From Tetmemena sp. SeJ-2015 (Eukaryota; Ciliophora; Spirotrichea; Sporadotrichida; Oxytrichidae): a stretch of 64,000 bases of DNA. Shown one piece after another: positions 1-12,469 of this stretch. The first letter of the stretch is position 1; every line of letters begins with the position of its first letter. The position numbers and the translations under genes are program-made. The notes under the pieces are model-generated. The model was given only the letters and a program-made list of their open reading frames with translations, searched no databases and was not told the origin of the DNA. The DNA lies in contig JAJKFJ010021044.1 in NCBI GenBank assembly GCA_027382625.1, forward strand, positions 212,707 to 276,706, in the 5' to 3' direction.

Positions 1-96
1 TTCCTTATTTAAGCTAAAATAGTAACTACACTTTCATGGCAAGAACCAAAAATTGATAAAGACTGCCATTTCTTCGGAGCTGTATTAGAATAGTGA
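1..96 (+). CDS. Possible C-terminal fragment, cut by window edge
   Basis: Reading frame 1 from base 1 is open to a TGA at 94-96 and includes LSWQEPKIDKDCHFF, which looks more like protein than the surrounding AT-rich sequence. It could be the end of a gene that starts before the window, or an MDS of the following gene whose frame is shifted by an unremoved IES. No family is recognised. Short length makes this weak. Confidence 0.25.
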
Positions 97-172
97 GTCG
101 GCAAGGGAATTTATTGCCAATCTTAATATTCATAGCTATAAATTATTTTTTCAGACCTCTTAAAGTCATTAG

Positions 173-1975
173 ATGAAAGGTAAGAAGAATGGTGGAAGCA
201 AGAGACACAGTTAGGATTCTATAAGAGAGGACATGCTGAGTGGAAAGAGTCAAATGTTGGTGAATGATAGAACCATTGCTCAAGATGAAGGACAAGTCTT
301 GGAGATAATGTCTGACAGTGCTTAATTTATTTTACAAATGGTTTTCATCCCTAGAATAGAAGTCTAGAGGCTTTTTAGCATCATCAAAGCAATTTAAATT
401 TATTGTTTGATTAATCCTCTCTCCAACATGCACAATCAAAATCAGGCTTACCATCAATTTTCCCCTCAAGAACTAAAGTCCAAAGAAAAGATGTACTAAA
501 CGCACAACAAAATTATTGATTTATTGTTTTGAAATTTAGGGAGAGACAAGAGAATGCATAGAAGGTCTAATTTTATGATTTAAGTTTATTAGGCACTATT
601 ATGCTTGATTCATCAAAGGCAAAAGGCTAAAAGTAAACAGTAGAGTCCTCAGCCAAAGTGAATTCGGAGGTACCTGTAAAATAGAATTAATCAAGTGAAG
701 TGCTTGAGAAGGTGGTGAGGGAAAATTTAATTATGGACTCATTTATAATTTAGAGCTGAGATCCAGATTAGAGAAACTTGAGAGTCAATCCAAAGAGGTG
801 AATGATCTCAGGTCAAAGCTAGACGAAAAAGACAGACTCATTCTCTAATTGTAGTAGAGTATCGTCTAAATGAACTCTCAACCTGGAATGCGCAGAACTT
901 AAAATCCAAGCATCTCTATAGATTTAAGCTCTCAGCAAATCAGTAAAGCTAGTCCTCAAAAATAAATAAGCGATTATGAAAATGAAATCTAATAATATAT
1001 TTCAGGTGATTCGATTGTCAAAATTTTTATTAATTTAAAATTAATTGACCTCAAATCCCAGCTCATTAAGAGTACGAAAATTCTTTCAAAAATTCTCACT
1101 ATTCAACTAAGAAAACTCCCCTTTTCGCAAAATATTCAAATAATCTGAGGGAAGAAACTGATCACTATCTAGGATTCAAGTAGCAAGAAAATATATTTGA
1201 CGACAGTGCAAGAATCATTCACTCTTTTTAATCGCAAGACAGAAAATTAGCTCCTTAAAATCAAAGCTAGTCCAATACAAAATTATTCAACCCACTACAA
1301 TAGGAAAAAGCGGGAATTTTCAAATATCAGAATTCGCTCGGCCTAGGAAAAAATGTTGAAGGAGAGCAACCTCACTCTCAGAGCCATTAAATAAATAAAG
1401 TAACTGATACCTAAGACATTTCCAACTAATTTACTTTCAATTACGAATAGGCAAGAAAGACCATTCCTCGAGATTTTAAAAGTGTTGATGGGTAATTACC
1501 AGTTGGTTCTATTATGTTCCGGGCTGATAATTTTCAAAAAGAGAGTGCTTGTTAAATAATATAACCACCTTAACCTGAAAGTAGACATGATTAAGAAATG
1601 TTTTTTATTTATTTAAGAGAGTGATGAGATTACGGAAAACTCGCCAAACAAAATTAACTCTGATGACTAGATAGATTTTGAAAATATTTTCAAGAGTATG
1701 CAATTTAGCGGAGGGAAGTCGAGGCCCAGCAGAATTGCCATGAATGGGGTTAGTAGTGGGCATGTGCAAAGAATCACCAACTTGCAAGACTATGTTGACG
1801 ATGGGACTTTTGATAATTTATAATCAACCTATGATTAAAATTAGCAAGACAAAAACAGTCATTCTCAAATTAATTCCAATTCTCAGCCGCTCCAACACCA
1901 CTATCAAGAAAATTTGTAAACAATCAAAGCTAATACATATTAAATTACATATTATTATGCTTTATTTAATATGAT
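173..1975 (+). CDS. Unrecognised coiled-coil/low-complexity protein, IES-interrupted
   Basis: With TAA/TAG as Gln, coding sequence starts at a likely ATG at 173 (MKGKKNGGSKRHSQDSIRED) and runs in several frames to about 1975. A charged, heptad-like stretch (LRSRLEKLESQSKEVND, near 755-805) suggests a coiled coil. The rest is rich in Gln, Asn and Ser (KTPLFAKYSNNLREETDHY near 1100; FENIFKSMQFSGGKSRPSRI near 1680). Frame breaks near 350, 540-700, 1010-1080 and 1600 are taken as IESs or introns that I could not place to the base. No enzyme motif or known family is seen. The strand and coding nature are fairly sure; exact limits are not. Confidence 0.5.
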
Positions 1976-2221
1976 GATTAATTTCTAATTTAAACAATTC
2001 TTACTTATGAAAAATTAACTTTTATAATGTTTTTAAAGAATTATTTGCACCTTAATTGTAAATTCTTTGAAATATACATCCATTTTAAAAAGCGAGAAGA
2101 AATGATTTTGAGGAGGTAAAAGAGTTTGTATATTATTTAGTTTGAGAATTTGAAAAGTCTTTCTTAGATTTCTTCTGGAAAGAACACTTACTAGATAGGG
2201 GGGTATAAAAACGAAGACAAA

Positions 2222-5200
2222 ATGAGCACCTCTAAAGATATACCTCTTCAAAATTAAAAGGGGTATACATTAGCTTCTGCAGAGTATATTCATGCTTTCG
2301 AGAATTTATAATCCAGAAAGCCTGAACCTGCAGACCTTGGGCTTTAGTAACCTAAAATCTAGAATTTTTTCAACTCCCCTAAACTTGCCTTCAAAAATTT
2401 TCATTTTATTTTAAAATCCCTTGCAATAAATGAAATGCTAAAATGCTGACAGCCGCTTTGCCACAGGGGATTTGCAAATAAAATCACTTAATCAGAACAA
2501 AAATACTAACATCAATTATTCTAATTAGTAGATTTTTTATTATAAAAAGTAAAAAAATGAAGAATTGAAAATTTTTTCTCCCGACTCTTCTGCATCAATT
2601 GCCTCTTGCAAGATTAATTAATATTTAAGAAAGTTAATGAGGTAAATAGGAATGTGAGTTAATAGGAGAAGGAAGCTACAAAACTCGAATTTCATGCGGG
2701 TGGTGAACAGTTAAAATAGGAATTATAAATTCACAGGAGTATTTAATAGGGGCATGATCATGTAGTAGAGCCTTTAAAAAATCAGCAGATAGATAATCAC
2801 CGCTCACTACTTCCCGACTCCGCATAGTCCTCTTTTATCAATAAAAATCCTGCTTCATCAAAGTAAACTTATAATAAAAACTTAATTTTATCTATAAACT
2901 TATTTTTTTATAGATCTCTTGGGTTTACTTCAACAGTGATTATGAATTAAATTTTAAAATAATTATTTGTTTAGTCATAATAATTATGTAAAAAATAAAG
3001 CACCATCCCTATATGATTTTAGTTATGCGAAATAAAATAATATAAAAGCATTTTTATTGGTGAAAATTATATTAAAATTAATAGTGAAACTTCTTCACAA
3101 TCATATCTAAAAAATTCTCAAGGTCCAGAACTCTTTAATTTTTTATTATAGAAAAAATATAGGGTATTAAATAAATTTACAAATTGAATAAACTGCAAAT
3201 CGCTGGAAAAAATGGTAAATTAAAATGTAATTACTTTTTTACAGATAGAATTCCTTTTATTTTTGTGGAAATGCTCGGCATTTTATTATTAATGATAAAT
3301 TTTAAAAATAAGAGTTTATTGTTTTTAAGAAGGAGCTTACTTGCTTAAACAAAAACTTATAAATTCTTAAAAATAAATTAATGCAATTTTTAATTGATTT
3401 CGGGTAATCTACAGAGAGGAAATGAATTTCTAAATTTTATTTGCTCCATTTTAAATCCTGTACTTTTTATTTATGCAAATCATTGGGTTAGTTAAATCCT
3501 TAATGATAATAACTCTTTGACTAAAAGCTGGATAAGAAGAAGAGGGAGGTGCATTTGGCCTAAGACCAAAAGCTCAGGAAATTAAACAACGTACCTGAAA
3601 AAAGTGATTTTAAACTCTCAACCAACTTGGTGAGACCCTAAAGCAAGAACCTTAATCAATCTGGTGTCCATAAATAACCTAACTTATCTTCCTCAAATAT
3701 TGCCAAATTAAGGGCCTACAAAAGCTAAGAAGCTAGTCTCAAATATTATTTTATAGTCGAGAAGATTTAAATCTAGAAGCATTTTCCGCCCAAAAGGTAG
3801 AGGGACCTTTAATTATTCTTATGTTTTGGATTAAAGCGAGAAGACAAGGCATTGGAATTGGAAGATTTAATGACTTCTAGAAATAATAACAGCTCCCAAT
3901 TTTAATATCCCTTAATAACTTTCTCTAATTATATGTAAAAAAGCATTTATAAAATTATGATTTGGGAATAAGTCTCACCAGCCAAATTTAATAGCAATAT
4001 TAGTGCAGCGAAAGCAGGCTATTAATCGAGCGAGTAAAGTCAATAATACTGGGACTTTCAGTAATAATTGAATTAATAACAGTACCTGGGCCTAGTCTCA
4101 CCAGAGCTCTCAGAGGAAATGAGAAGGTTCAAAATCAAACTCTGCAATTTTATTGGCTCTCACCAATTCCTAATTCAGCAGCAGTCTCTTAATTCTCTCT
4201 ATCCCGTTCAACCCCTCTCTAAGGAATAAGCGACTCCAAACCCCCTCTCCAATCAACCACTTACTTCTTAAAACAATATTCAAACTTCTAGCACTCAGTT
4301 AAATATTTTTAAGTTGCAGGAGGGCGGCAGCAGATTTTAAATGAGTGAGTAAAGTTAAGAGTTTGATTATAATGGATAGTCTGAAGTTTAACTTAGCAGT
4401 ATACTCTAAAAGAGAACGCCAAATAAAATTATCGAACCCTTACAAGGCAACGAGTTTAAGAGGCAGAAGTATAGCTAAGAATTTATTAAAAAAGTTAGAT
4501 TTCATTTTTTCACGCTAATCATACAACATTCTTTTTTGGGGTGCTTTGGAGATGTTTGAATTAGTTAATCATTTAATGATTAAGAGTGAATTTATTGAAA
4601 TGGTTGCAATTCAGATGGATTTGAAGAATTTAAACAACAAAAATGTAGCAACTATCTATTTATTTTTAAACCAATAATTGATTTTAATGAAATTATAGTG
4701 TATAGTAAGTGCGTGAGAAGGGAGGAGAGGATTTGGAAGATTAGAAGGAAAGAATTAAGCAGCAAATGTAGGAAATTTTTGAACAGACAAGGAACTCCTC
4801 ACTTAGGAACCTTCTACGTCCTTCCAACTTAGTAGCCTACAGATCCTCTTAAGACATACCCATACCTGTCGAATTTAACGAGAGAGACCTAGGGACCGTA
4901 GGCAGCAGCGTTGGTGGAATTTCTTCTCATCCTTTCCCTTAGAAAGATCAGAACACCAGCCATAAAAAATTGAAGCACCCTCTTTCCAAAAATAAGGAAG
5001 TATCGAGCTTGAAATTATTTATGGGAGAAAAGGTATAAAAAATTAGATAGCCCTCGGGCAACTAATCAACTTTCACCAAAGATATTCTTCCCGCTGAAGT
5101 ACCCACTCTTAAATAATAAGTAACTAAAAATCAAACTCAAGCAAATGCTTCTCATTTAACTTTTATTGCTAAAATATTATTTGAGTTTAACAGGATAAAA

Positions 5201-5672
5201 TGTTACACAGATAAAATCATAGATTAGCAAAGAGCAGCCCCTAATTCAATAGATAAATGAGAAGCATTATTTCAAATTTGTTTAAGCAAGAAAGTGGAAG
5301 TGCTAAATTTTAGCAAGTATGGGCTTCCAGCTAGTAGGTTGATAAATAAAGCAAGATAGCCCCCACTCATTCTATCGCTGCTTAAAAAACATATAATATT
5401 ATAAAGGAACCCACTAACAAAAACTTCCATCACTCAAGAGACCTCAAGATACAAAAATAAAAAAACTAAGAGGATATATAAAGTATGCAGTAAGAGGAGG
5501 AGGAGTTCTCAGCTGATTTTTCATCTAGCAAGTCAAAATATATCTTCATTGAAAACTAGCTGACCCAATAGGCATAGTTTTAATTTATTTAAGTGGTGAG
5601 ACTTATAGTCCACAGGCCATTTATCACTTTCTAAGACGGATTGCATTAATCTGAAGCATACCGTTAGGTTTG
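2222..5672 (+). CDS. Unrecognised Gln/Ser-rich protein(s), IES-interrupted
   Basis: A good start lies at 2222 (MSTSKDIPLQNQKGYTLASA). Coding blocks in the ciliate code follow at 2222-2400, 2560-2880, 3527-4500, 4705-5255 and 5257-5672, ending at TGA 5670-5672. Samples are KLDKKKREVHLAQDQKLRK (3527 on) and RNLLRPSNLVAYRS (about 4800). The interval 2885-3525 is AT-rich with no convincing coding and is best read as one large IES or an intergenic gap, so two genes instead of one cannot be excluded. No conserved domain is recognised. Low-complexity Gln, Asn and Ser runs predominate. Confidence 0.45.
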
Positions 5673-6608
5673 ATTTATCAAAATTTGAAATCATTAGGTT
5701 GATGTTAATTTTTAATCTTTTATTGTAAACATGTCAGAAGAATTTAGTTGCGGGTCATCGTGATGCATTTAAGCATCTAGTCAAGATTATAAGTATCCTC
5801 ATAAAAAAAATTCCTTAAAAAACTCTCTTTATTCAAATTATATGGTATTTAAGGCATAAAATTATGTTTTGCTAGATTATTAGGATATCAAGAAAAATAG
5901 AAGATTATAAAGCTATAAGAATGATCATTGAATTTTTTTCTTTCTTTTGCTATTAAATAAATCTATTCACTCAATCGATATATAATTTTTTTGGATAAAT
6001 TAATTTTAAAAATCTAATGAAAGATTTGTTTTAGCAATCATAATCTAAATTGAAATTTATAAGTTTGATGTACTGATTTCATATTGAGCTTAATACTTAT
6101 ATCAATATTGCTGACAAGTAAATCACAAACGCCCTCTCACATATTAATATCTTATTGAGAAACTTATCAACTACTTTGCTTTCCATTCAGACATTATCAT
6201 ATTAACAAATTATCAATGCCAAGACTACTCTCATGATTTTAAATTAAAAAATCCTGTTTAATTTAAATACAGATCTTAATCTTAAAATTATATTTTATAA
6301 GAGGACAATTACAAAGGAGATTTTAATAGAAAACAGTAATTTAAGATTTATTGAAATTGTTAAATAAATTGATGATAGTAATTTGGAAATTTTCTGATGG
6401 AGTTATAAAGCTGAGTTATATAATCTTATCATCATATTTATAATTTAGGGAGCCTAAATAGACTCTCATAATTAAAAATATATGAATAGTTCAAGCAGAC
6501 TCAATGTTTCAGCAAAATCAAATTGTTTCTATTAATTTAACTCTATATATTTCACCAACTCTCTTAATTTTGCTCCGTTTAATAAAAGTAGGAGTAATAA
6601 ATTTCCAA
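5673..6608. other. AT-rich intergenic region
   Basis: About 930 bp between the TGA of the upstream gene and the convergent end of the K+ channel gene. It is strongly AT-rich, with frequent TGA in all frames and no conserved motif. Nothing identifiable is seen. Confidence 0.6.
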
Positions 6609-9212
6609 TCAATTAATGCGAGGATTAAGTAAAGAGTTTACTTGCTATGTGCTTTGAAAGCGCTCATTTGGTTTCTTCCTGTTTTTGAATTGATCGACCA
6701 TATTTTGATTGAAGAGATTTGACTTGATATTTTCACGGAGCTCCTTCTTTAGTTTCTTATTCTCTCTGATTGCTATGTTGAGTCTATGCTTGAAGGCATC
6801 TTCTGCTTCATATATTTTGGCATCGAAGTCCTCACATTTCTTATGAATAAGCTGTTGTATATGCTCTATGTTTTTAAACATGTTGCTTGCTTTCTCATTC
6901 AGAGTTTCTAACTTCAATTTATTATGCTCTAGGCTTTGGGTTTAAGCAGCAACTTTGGCCTTTTTCTCTGCTGCTTTAGTTAAATCTATCACTGCAGGTC
7001 TTGCAACTGGCTTTTCTTCGACTTGTATTTAAACATTCTCTGTTAGCTCTTTCCATGCTTAGGATAATGGACGCTAGAACTTAGAGTTATATCGAACATG
7101 AGCTTCAGCAATCATTTCAGTCTTTAGTTGTGGATACTTTGAGAAAATGTGCTCCTCAAGGAATTAAGAAGTTAATGAAAAGGTTTCCACATTTTCTTCA
7201 GCGATATAGTTATAAACAAAAATTCTTAAGACATCTAATTTAAAGCATTATAAATAGCATTTATCTGCTCATCTACTGAGTTAAAATATATTAAGAGTGA
7301 AAATGTAATACTCTCCAATGTAAGTAGGTGTAATGTGTTCTTTGAGGATGAGAAAGTTTCTACCCTTGATTGTTATAATCTTATTTCTAGTGAGTTGATC
7401 GCTTTTAAGTTGCTCTGCATTCACAACCTCCTTTGCAAAACTCCATCTACCTCTCATCACAAAATACATCTCAGTCACGTATTAGAAAGATTCATAAATG
7501 AGTCTATCATCCTGAGTGGGCCAAAATTATCTTGGTTATAGTCCGAAGGAAATGTCATACAGGAAGTCTGGATCCATTAACTCACCATTATCGAAGAAGT
7601 CCCTGAATCTGAACTGAGTGAACACATCCTCAAATAGATATTCTTTCATTAACTGTCGCTTAATGTCGCGAGGTAAAGAGTCAAAGTAGTCCTTCTTTTC
7701 GAGAAGAGTTGCAGTACGATTATTTTCCCAGAAATAAACCTTTGAAATATGAGACTAAATATCTTTATTCTAACTTTGATTTAGTTGAAATGTTTGACAA
7801 TATCTTCTCTTAAACCTTTGCTAAGAGCTTTTCCTCCACTGTTGAAACGCCTGAGAAGTATCATCCATTTATTAAGATTCTTCTCCTCTTCAGTTTAATA
7901 GTCTCCTTTAAGCTCAAGGATGATGCCAATGAATTCATTCATGATTATGGAGAAGAAGGTCACTCCGCAGAACATAATTAAAGAGCCAACTATCTTCTCA
8001 AGAATAGTGATTGGGAAGAAATCTCCATACCCGACAGTTGAAAGAGTAGTCAAGATGAAGTATACGCTATAAACAAGCTTAATTCCATCTCCCAAATCCT
8101 CTGGATTCGTTCCCTCTGCTTATTTATCGTATCTCTTGGGATCAAAGAAAACTGTGATGAAGGTTGGCTTATCATCACCGAGATAGATACGATCAACCAT
8201 ACGATACCAAGCACATCCTAACACATAAGTAATCACGCAAGTGTTTACTATCAGACCAATGACTTTAATTATCTACCGAAGCAAGTTATCATACTGGATT
8301 ATATCTTCTCTGTCCTTATTCTGGTAAAAAAACCGCATCATTTTCAAAATCTGATCTGCTTCAATAAAGTTAGTCTACAATTTGTAGAGTCTAAGCATTT
8401 TAATTAGAAGCAGATCTTGGCAATGCTTCCAATCAATCACATAGATGAAAGGGAAAACTGCGAACACATCGAAGATAAAAGAACCCTTGAACATGTAATT
8501 AGAAGCTATCTTAGTCAAATCTCGAACCATTTAAACTGTCTAAGGGTCCTAATACTCGGTCAAGAAATCTAATTAGTGCAGTTAAATAAACGAAAATGGA
8601 ATACGAACTTCTAAAAATGTCCAGCAGAAAAACTATTTCAACAAAGATATCAAATCCTTTCAGTCCTCTTATTTCAGGGTATGCGAAAGCGATGCTTTAA
8701 AGAGATTAGACAACTATTAATTTACTAGAATACGTTGGTGAAAACACTATAGGCTACTAAGATGCTCATAATTAGCTGTGATATCTGAGTAAATTTTCCT
8801 TCCAGTGGTATGATTACCCTAAAAAGTTTAGCTTTCGAGTTTATAACTGTCTTAGAAAATATGAGGAATAGAGTGGATAAACTTACCTTGAGGTTATTGA
8901 TGCTTTATTTTTCTCTCCTAGCTTTTTGCTAGTCCCTTCAGCTTGACTTAGAGCAGACTTTTTGATAATTTAATCCTTGAGTTAGGCCTTTGCAAAATTA
9001 GTGTTATTGGAGAAGTCTATAACTTCTAATAGTTTTTTCTTGAGGCCTTCAGATATTTCAGCTCCGAGTGTACTATCGAATCTATCCTCATCAGAAGGAG
9101 TTATTCCGAAATATATCCTTCTCTAGAACTTGATTTCTTGGTCCTTTTTGAAGTCTATCTCATCTTGCTTGTTTAAATTATATGGCTGTTTTTCATCATT
9201 GAGCAACTCCAT
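6609..9212 (-). CDS. Voltage-gated-type K+ channel with C-terminal cyclic-nucleotide-binding-like domain
   Basis: A six-transmembrane K+ channel of the EAG/HCN/CNG-like superfamily. The start ATG is at 9210-9212 (MELLNDEKQPYNLNKQDE). An apparent GT-AG intron follows at about 8885 down to 8820. Membrane segments include FIFDVFAVFPFIYVIDW and a weakly basic S4 (KMLRLYKL). The selectivity filter is TLSTVGYGDFFP near 8030, followed by S6 (LIMFCGVTFFSIIMN). The post-channel linker (LPRDIKRQLMKEYLFEDV) is typical of cyclic-nucleotide-binding (CNBD) channels. A CNBD-like beta-roll with MYFVMRGRWSFAKEVV lies at 7440-7480. The C-terminus is a coiled coil ending at TGA 6609-6611. The canonical phosphate-binding cassette was not seen intact, so ligand binding is uncertain. 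Ciliates have many such channels in ciliary excitability; that role is inferred. Several frame shifts mark IESs (for example near 7750-7790). Confidence 0.88.
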
Positions 9213-9331
9213 TTTATTGGCTTAATTCTTAAATATATTTCACTAAAGCTTTACTTTCGAATTGTTCTCGTTTTATTTTGAATTTGCGTTAAACTTCTAC
9301 TGGAAATTAGTGATGAGACTTAAATAAACTT

Positions 9332-9605
9332 ATGAACGGAGTGAATGAAGGTGTCTATACTGTAGAATCTCAAGAGAAAGTATTTGCAGAGGCGAATAAG
9401 TCCCTTTTTGACGCCAATTTTCTATTTTAATGTAGCAGTGAAGCAATTGGTGAGCTCCAAGAAAAGCCAATTCATCAGTGAGCTGGTTACTCTCAAGAAC
9501 AGTGAATACGTGCTAAAAAATAACAGACAGTTTCAGCAGCAGCGGAAAAGCAAGATAGAGGCTTTTGGAAGCTTCATCAAGAAGAAGATAATCTAAAAGG
9601 AGTGA
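9332..9605 (+). CDS. Small unrecognised protein, divergent from the K+ channel gene
   Basis: Two overlapping plus-strand readings are plausible. One starts at ATG 9332 (MNGVNEGVYTVESQEKVFAE) and has protein-like composition to about 9478. The other, open to TGA 9603-9605, contains SELVTLKNSEYVLKNN and a basic end. They may be joined by a small IES or frame change near 9470. The gene is divergent from the channel gene with about 120 bp between starts. No family is recognised. It could also be the 5' part of the gene that follows at 9.83 kb. Confidence 0.4.
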
Positions 9606-9829
9606 ACACTTTCTATAAGTTTAACTACAATTTATGATGATGCGTTTGAAAATTATAAAATTATTAATTCAGTAATCTATAAATATTAGCCAATACAAAC
9701 ACATTCTATAAAGCAATAATCGGTTTATTTAATGGAGCTGCAATCACAAAATAAATTATTTTAATTTAATCATAAGGAGATAATCTATTTTTATCAGATC
9801 AGTCAGAGAAAACTACCTAACAGATGGGC

Positions 9830-10781
9830 ATGAAAAGGTGACATTTGCTGTCTAAAATAGTAATTGATATCATAATCTCGGTCTCCTCAATCCTTGGAGG
9901 TCTTCTGTTTCTTATCATTCTGGTCCTGCTCTAATAAAATAAAAATATTTCTTATAGAAGAAATACAATACAATTTAAATATCTAAATATATAAAAATTA
10001 AGAGATAAATCAATGTTTATATACCTAGTGAAATTATAATATTTCAATTTAATGAACGCTTAATTTGTTTTATTACCGAACGAACTCGATGATTTGAACA
10101 GATTTTTGGAAAAATTATTATATAAAAAATATATAGTTTTTTTTAATAATTTTTAAAAAGAGGATTGCCATTATTATGATACTAAAATAGGTACTTTATA
10201 TTTTTTTATTTTATAATTCTTATTAGAGGTAGCAAAAAGGTTGCAATGTCAATCTTTTTCTTTTTAAACTTTCAATACAAAATTATGATAAAGATCTTCT
10301 TGAAGGGAAATTTATATAAAAGAAATTAATTTATAATAAATTCGAAGTCTTCTTTATCTAATAGAAAATTAGATAATTATCTGAATTAAAACATTAAATT
10401 TTTATTTTTCTCATATGTAATTCATAATAATCTATTTCATTTATCAGCATAGGCAAAAGCGAAAAAGAAGAGAGGAAATGGAGGCGGAAAAAAATGCTGA
10501 AGAGGAGATTCAATAAATGGATTAGGAAATTTTAGATGCTCAGAGACTTGTAAAACAATAAAAGGTTCTGCTCAAGAAGTTTGATAGAATTACTTAAGAT
10601 GACAGATTTGAAGATCCCCATTTTCTTAAAGACTCACTCCAAATTCACTAAAACTATTTTGTTATTCTAAAAGTACAAGACTCAAAATAACTTCTTCAAA
10701 AGCAATCAACGATCAGCCTTAGATCAGGAAAATGCTTTCATGCCAGAAGCGAACACAAACTTGACTTCAAGAGGCTATTGA
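9830..10781 (+). CDS. Single-pass membrane protein with charged coiled-coil tail, IES-interrupted
   Basis: The first block encodes a clear transmembrane helix (IVIDIIISVSSILGGLLFLI, 9863-9922). An AT-rich interval from about 9940 to 10450 is probably an IES. A second block then resumes with a basic stop-transfer run (RQKRKRREEMEAEKNAEEE) and a coiled coil. A 19-bp IES with pointer CTAAAA restores the frame near 10650. The protein ends TNLTSRGY at TGA 10779-10781. The arrangement suggests a small anchored protein with a cytosolic helix. The N-terminal start is not defined and may lie in the upstream small gene. The family is not recognised. Confidence 0.5.
10654..10672. other. IES, 19 bp, pointer CTAAAA
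   Basis: CTAAAA occurs at 10648-10653 and 10667-10672. Removing one copy and the spacer joins QIHQ to KYKTQNNFFKSNQRS in a single frame. Confidence 0.8.
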
Positions 10782-10859
10782 AAACAAAATTATTAAAAAT
10801 ATAGGATATATTTTGTTAAAAATGGTTCCTGTTAAAATTGATTTACAAATTTAAATGGT

Positions 10860-11310
10860 TTGAATAATATTAGAAAAATGGTAAAAATTAAACAAGAGGT
10901 GGAGTGAATACATCTCTTAGTGATATCTTTAAAGCTAAACAAGAAATCATCAGCTTCATGATAATTAACTTAATGATTATATTAAATTTCTGCTTTGAAG
11001 TCTTTAGATTACTCGAGTAAGAGATCAGATTAGCAAAGAGGTGAAAGAAACGAAGAAAGGGAAAGACCTTCTTCTGAAAGTGATCCTGAAGACATGCGCA
11101 AGTATTCGAAGAGAAGCTAAGTGTTCTCAACAAAATTTATCTTAACGATCAACAAGCTAGTATCCAGAAAACCAAGACATGAAGCAATAAACTGCTCTAG
11201 CTTACAAGCAATAGTCTCTTAAAGCAAATTAAAGATAGAAAGCTAAGCCTTAAAATGAAGATGATAATGAGTATAAAAATGTTTACGGTAGAGGTTGCTA
11301 ATATTTGTGA
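10860..11310 (+). CDS. Unrecognised small protein, IES-interrupted
   Basis: Coding blocks read TRGGVNTSLSDIFKAKQEI (from 10893), then DYSSKRSDQQRGERNEERER (from about 11010) and, after a frame change near 11130, PENQDMKQQTALAYKQQ and NVYGRGCQYL, ending at TGA 11308-11310. The middle is highly charged (Arg, Glu, Ser). At least two IESs are needed, one AT-rich at about 10960-11008. The start codon is not clear; an ATG at 10878 is in a different frame. No family is recognised. Confidence 0.4.
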
Positions 11311-11350
11311 ATAGCAAATTAATTGAAAATAAATAAATATCTAATTTACG

Positions 11351-12433
11351 ATGGGAGCTTGTTCAAGTAGTCAAGATTAGACTGGAGAACTTAAGGTGTA
11401 GTCTCTAGTTAAGGTTTAGGCTCTAGGAAGGCAATACTTAGCTGGGAAGAAGCTGCAAAAGATCAAGGAGGACAAGCTTAAGACTATTTTCAGTAAGATT
11501 CGCTTACATTTAACTTATCTTAGGCTCTGACAGAGCAAGAAGCGAGAGCTATCAAAGTGGAGATCCTTTAAGAGCTAACCTCAGCAGCCGCCCTTTCATT
11601 TTGACTGAGGATCAGATCAAGAGCTTGCAGAATGATGGTGTCTTGAGAGTCTATATTGATATGTTCCAGGATATCGGAGATGGCAAGAAGTATAAAGGTT
11701 AATGGTAACTAATTTGAATAATAGCAATTTCGTTTATAGGAACAAAAAGACTAAATAAAGAGATGGACTAGGTATTCAACTGTGGCCAGATGGCTCAAAA
11801 TACGAGGGAACGTGGAAGAGCGGGAAATGCAATGGCATGGGAAGAATGACTCACGCAAATGGCGATATTTATCAGGGTGAATGGAGAGACGATTAAGCGA
11901 ACGGACTAGGAACTTTTGTCGACACAAATGGAGCAAGATATATCGGATAATGGCAAAATGATTTGCAGCATGGAAACGGGGAGGAAAGTTGGAACTAAGG
12001 AAAGACTTCCTATATTGGGTAGTTCTTTAAAGGCAAGAAGCACGGCAAAGGAAAATTCTCTTGGGAAGATGGAAGCTACTATGATGGCGATTTCAAGGAT
12101 GGCCAGTTTGAGGGACATGTTTTCTTATTTAATTAATTAACATGGTAAATACTATTTCGCGGACTTGGAGAAGTTTTATGAAGGCGAGTTTAGAGGAGGA
12201 AATATGGAAGGCAGGGGAACAGAAAGTTGGAGTGATGGGCGAAGATATGAAGGTGACTTCAAAAATGGCAAGAAGGATGGTGAAGGTACTTTCATTTGGC
12301 CTAATGGAAATAAATACATCGGCAGCTGGAGAGCTGACAACAGCACGGCATTGGAATTTACTACAGTGCTAAGGATGGCTCAAAGAAATAAGGAGAATGG
12401 GTTAATGGCAAAAGGCATGCTTGGATATAGTGA
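11351..12433 (+). CDS. MORN-repeat protein, probably N-myristoylated
   Basis: The start ATG 11351 gives [10 protein letters not shown], which fits an N-myristoylation signal (Gly2, Ser6) with palmitoylatable Cys4. A linker follows, then at least seven MORN repeats (about 23 residues each, pattern YxGxWxxGxxxGxG), such as [49 protein letters not shown] and [12 protein letters not shown] arrays act as membrane- or cytoskeleton-associated scaffolds. Two GT-AG introns (31 and 35 nt) and one 25-bp IES are needed for a continuous protein. Near 12335 the frame slips by one base between SWRAD and [13 protein letters not shown]. That slip could be a sequence error or a real indel. The stop is TGA 12431-12433 after GKRHAWIQ. 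Confidence 0.88.
11493..11523 (+). other. Intron, 31 nt, GT-AG, in MORN gene
   Basis: The sequence from GTAAGATTCG to TATCTTAG follows intron consensus. Splicing joins TIF to [15 protein letters not shown] in the frame that continues into the MORN repeats. No pointer repeat is needed, which separates it from the IESs. Confidence 0.75.
11705..11739 (+). other. Intron, 35 nt, GT-AG, in MORN gene
   Basis: GTAACTAATT to TTATAG. Removal joins KYKGQW to NKKTKQRDGLG inside a MORN repeat. A two-base GG repeat at its ends means a minimal IES is formally possible. Confidence 0.7.
12120..12144. other. IES, 25 bp, pointer ACATG
   Basis: ACATG at 12115-12119 and 12140-12144. Removal joins FKDGQFEGH to [16 protein letters not shown] across two MORN repeats. 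Confidence 0.85.
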
Positions 12434-12469
12434 GTTAAATAGTTGCTTTTTTATTTTACCATGTAAGCT

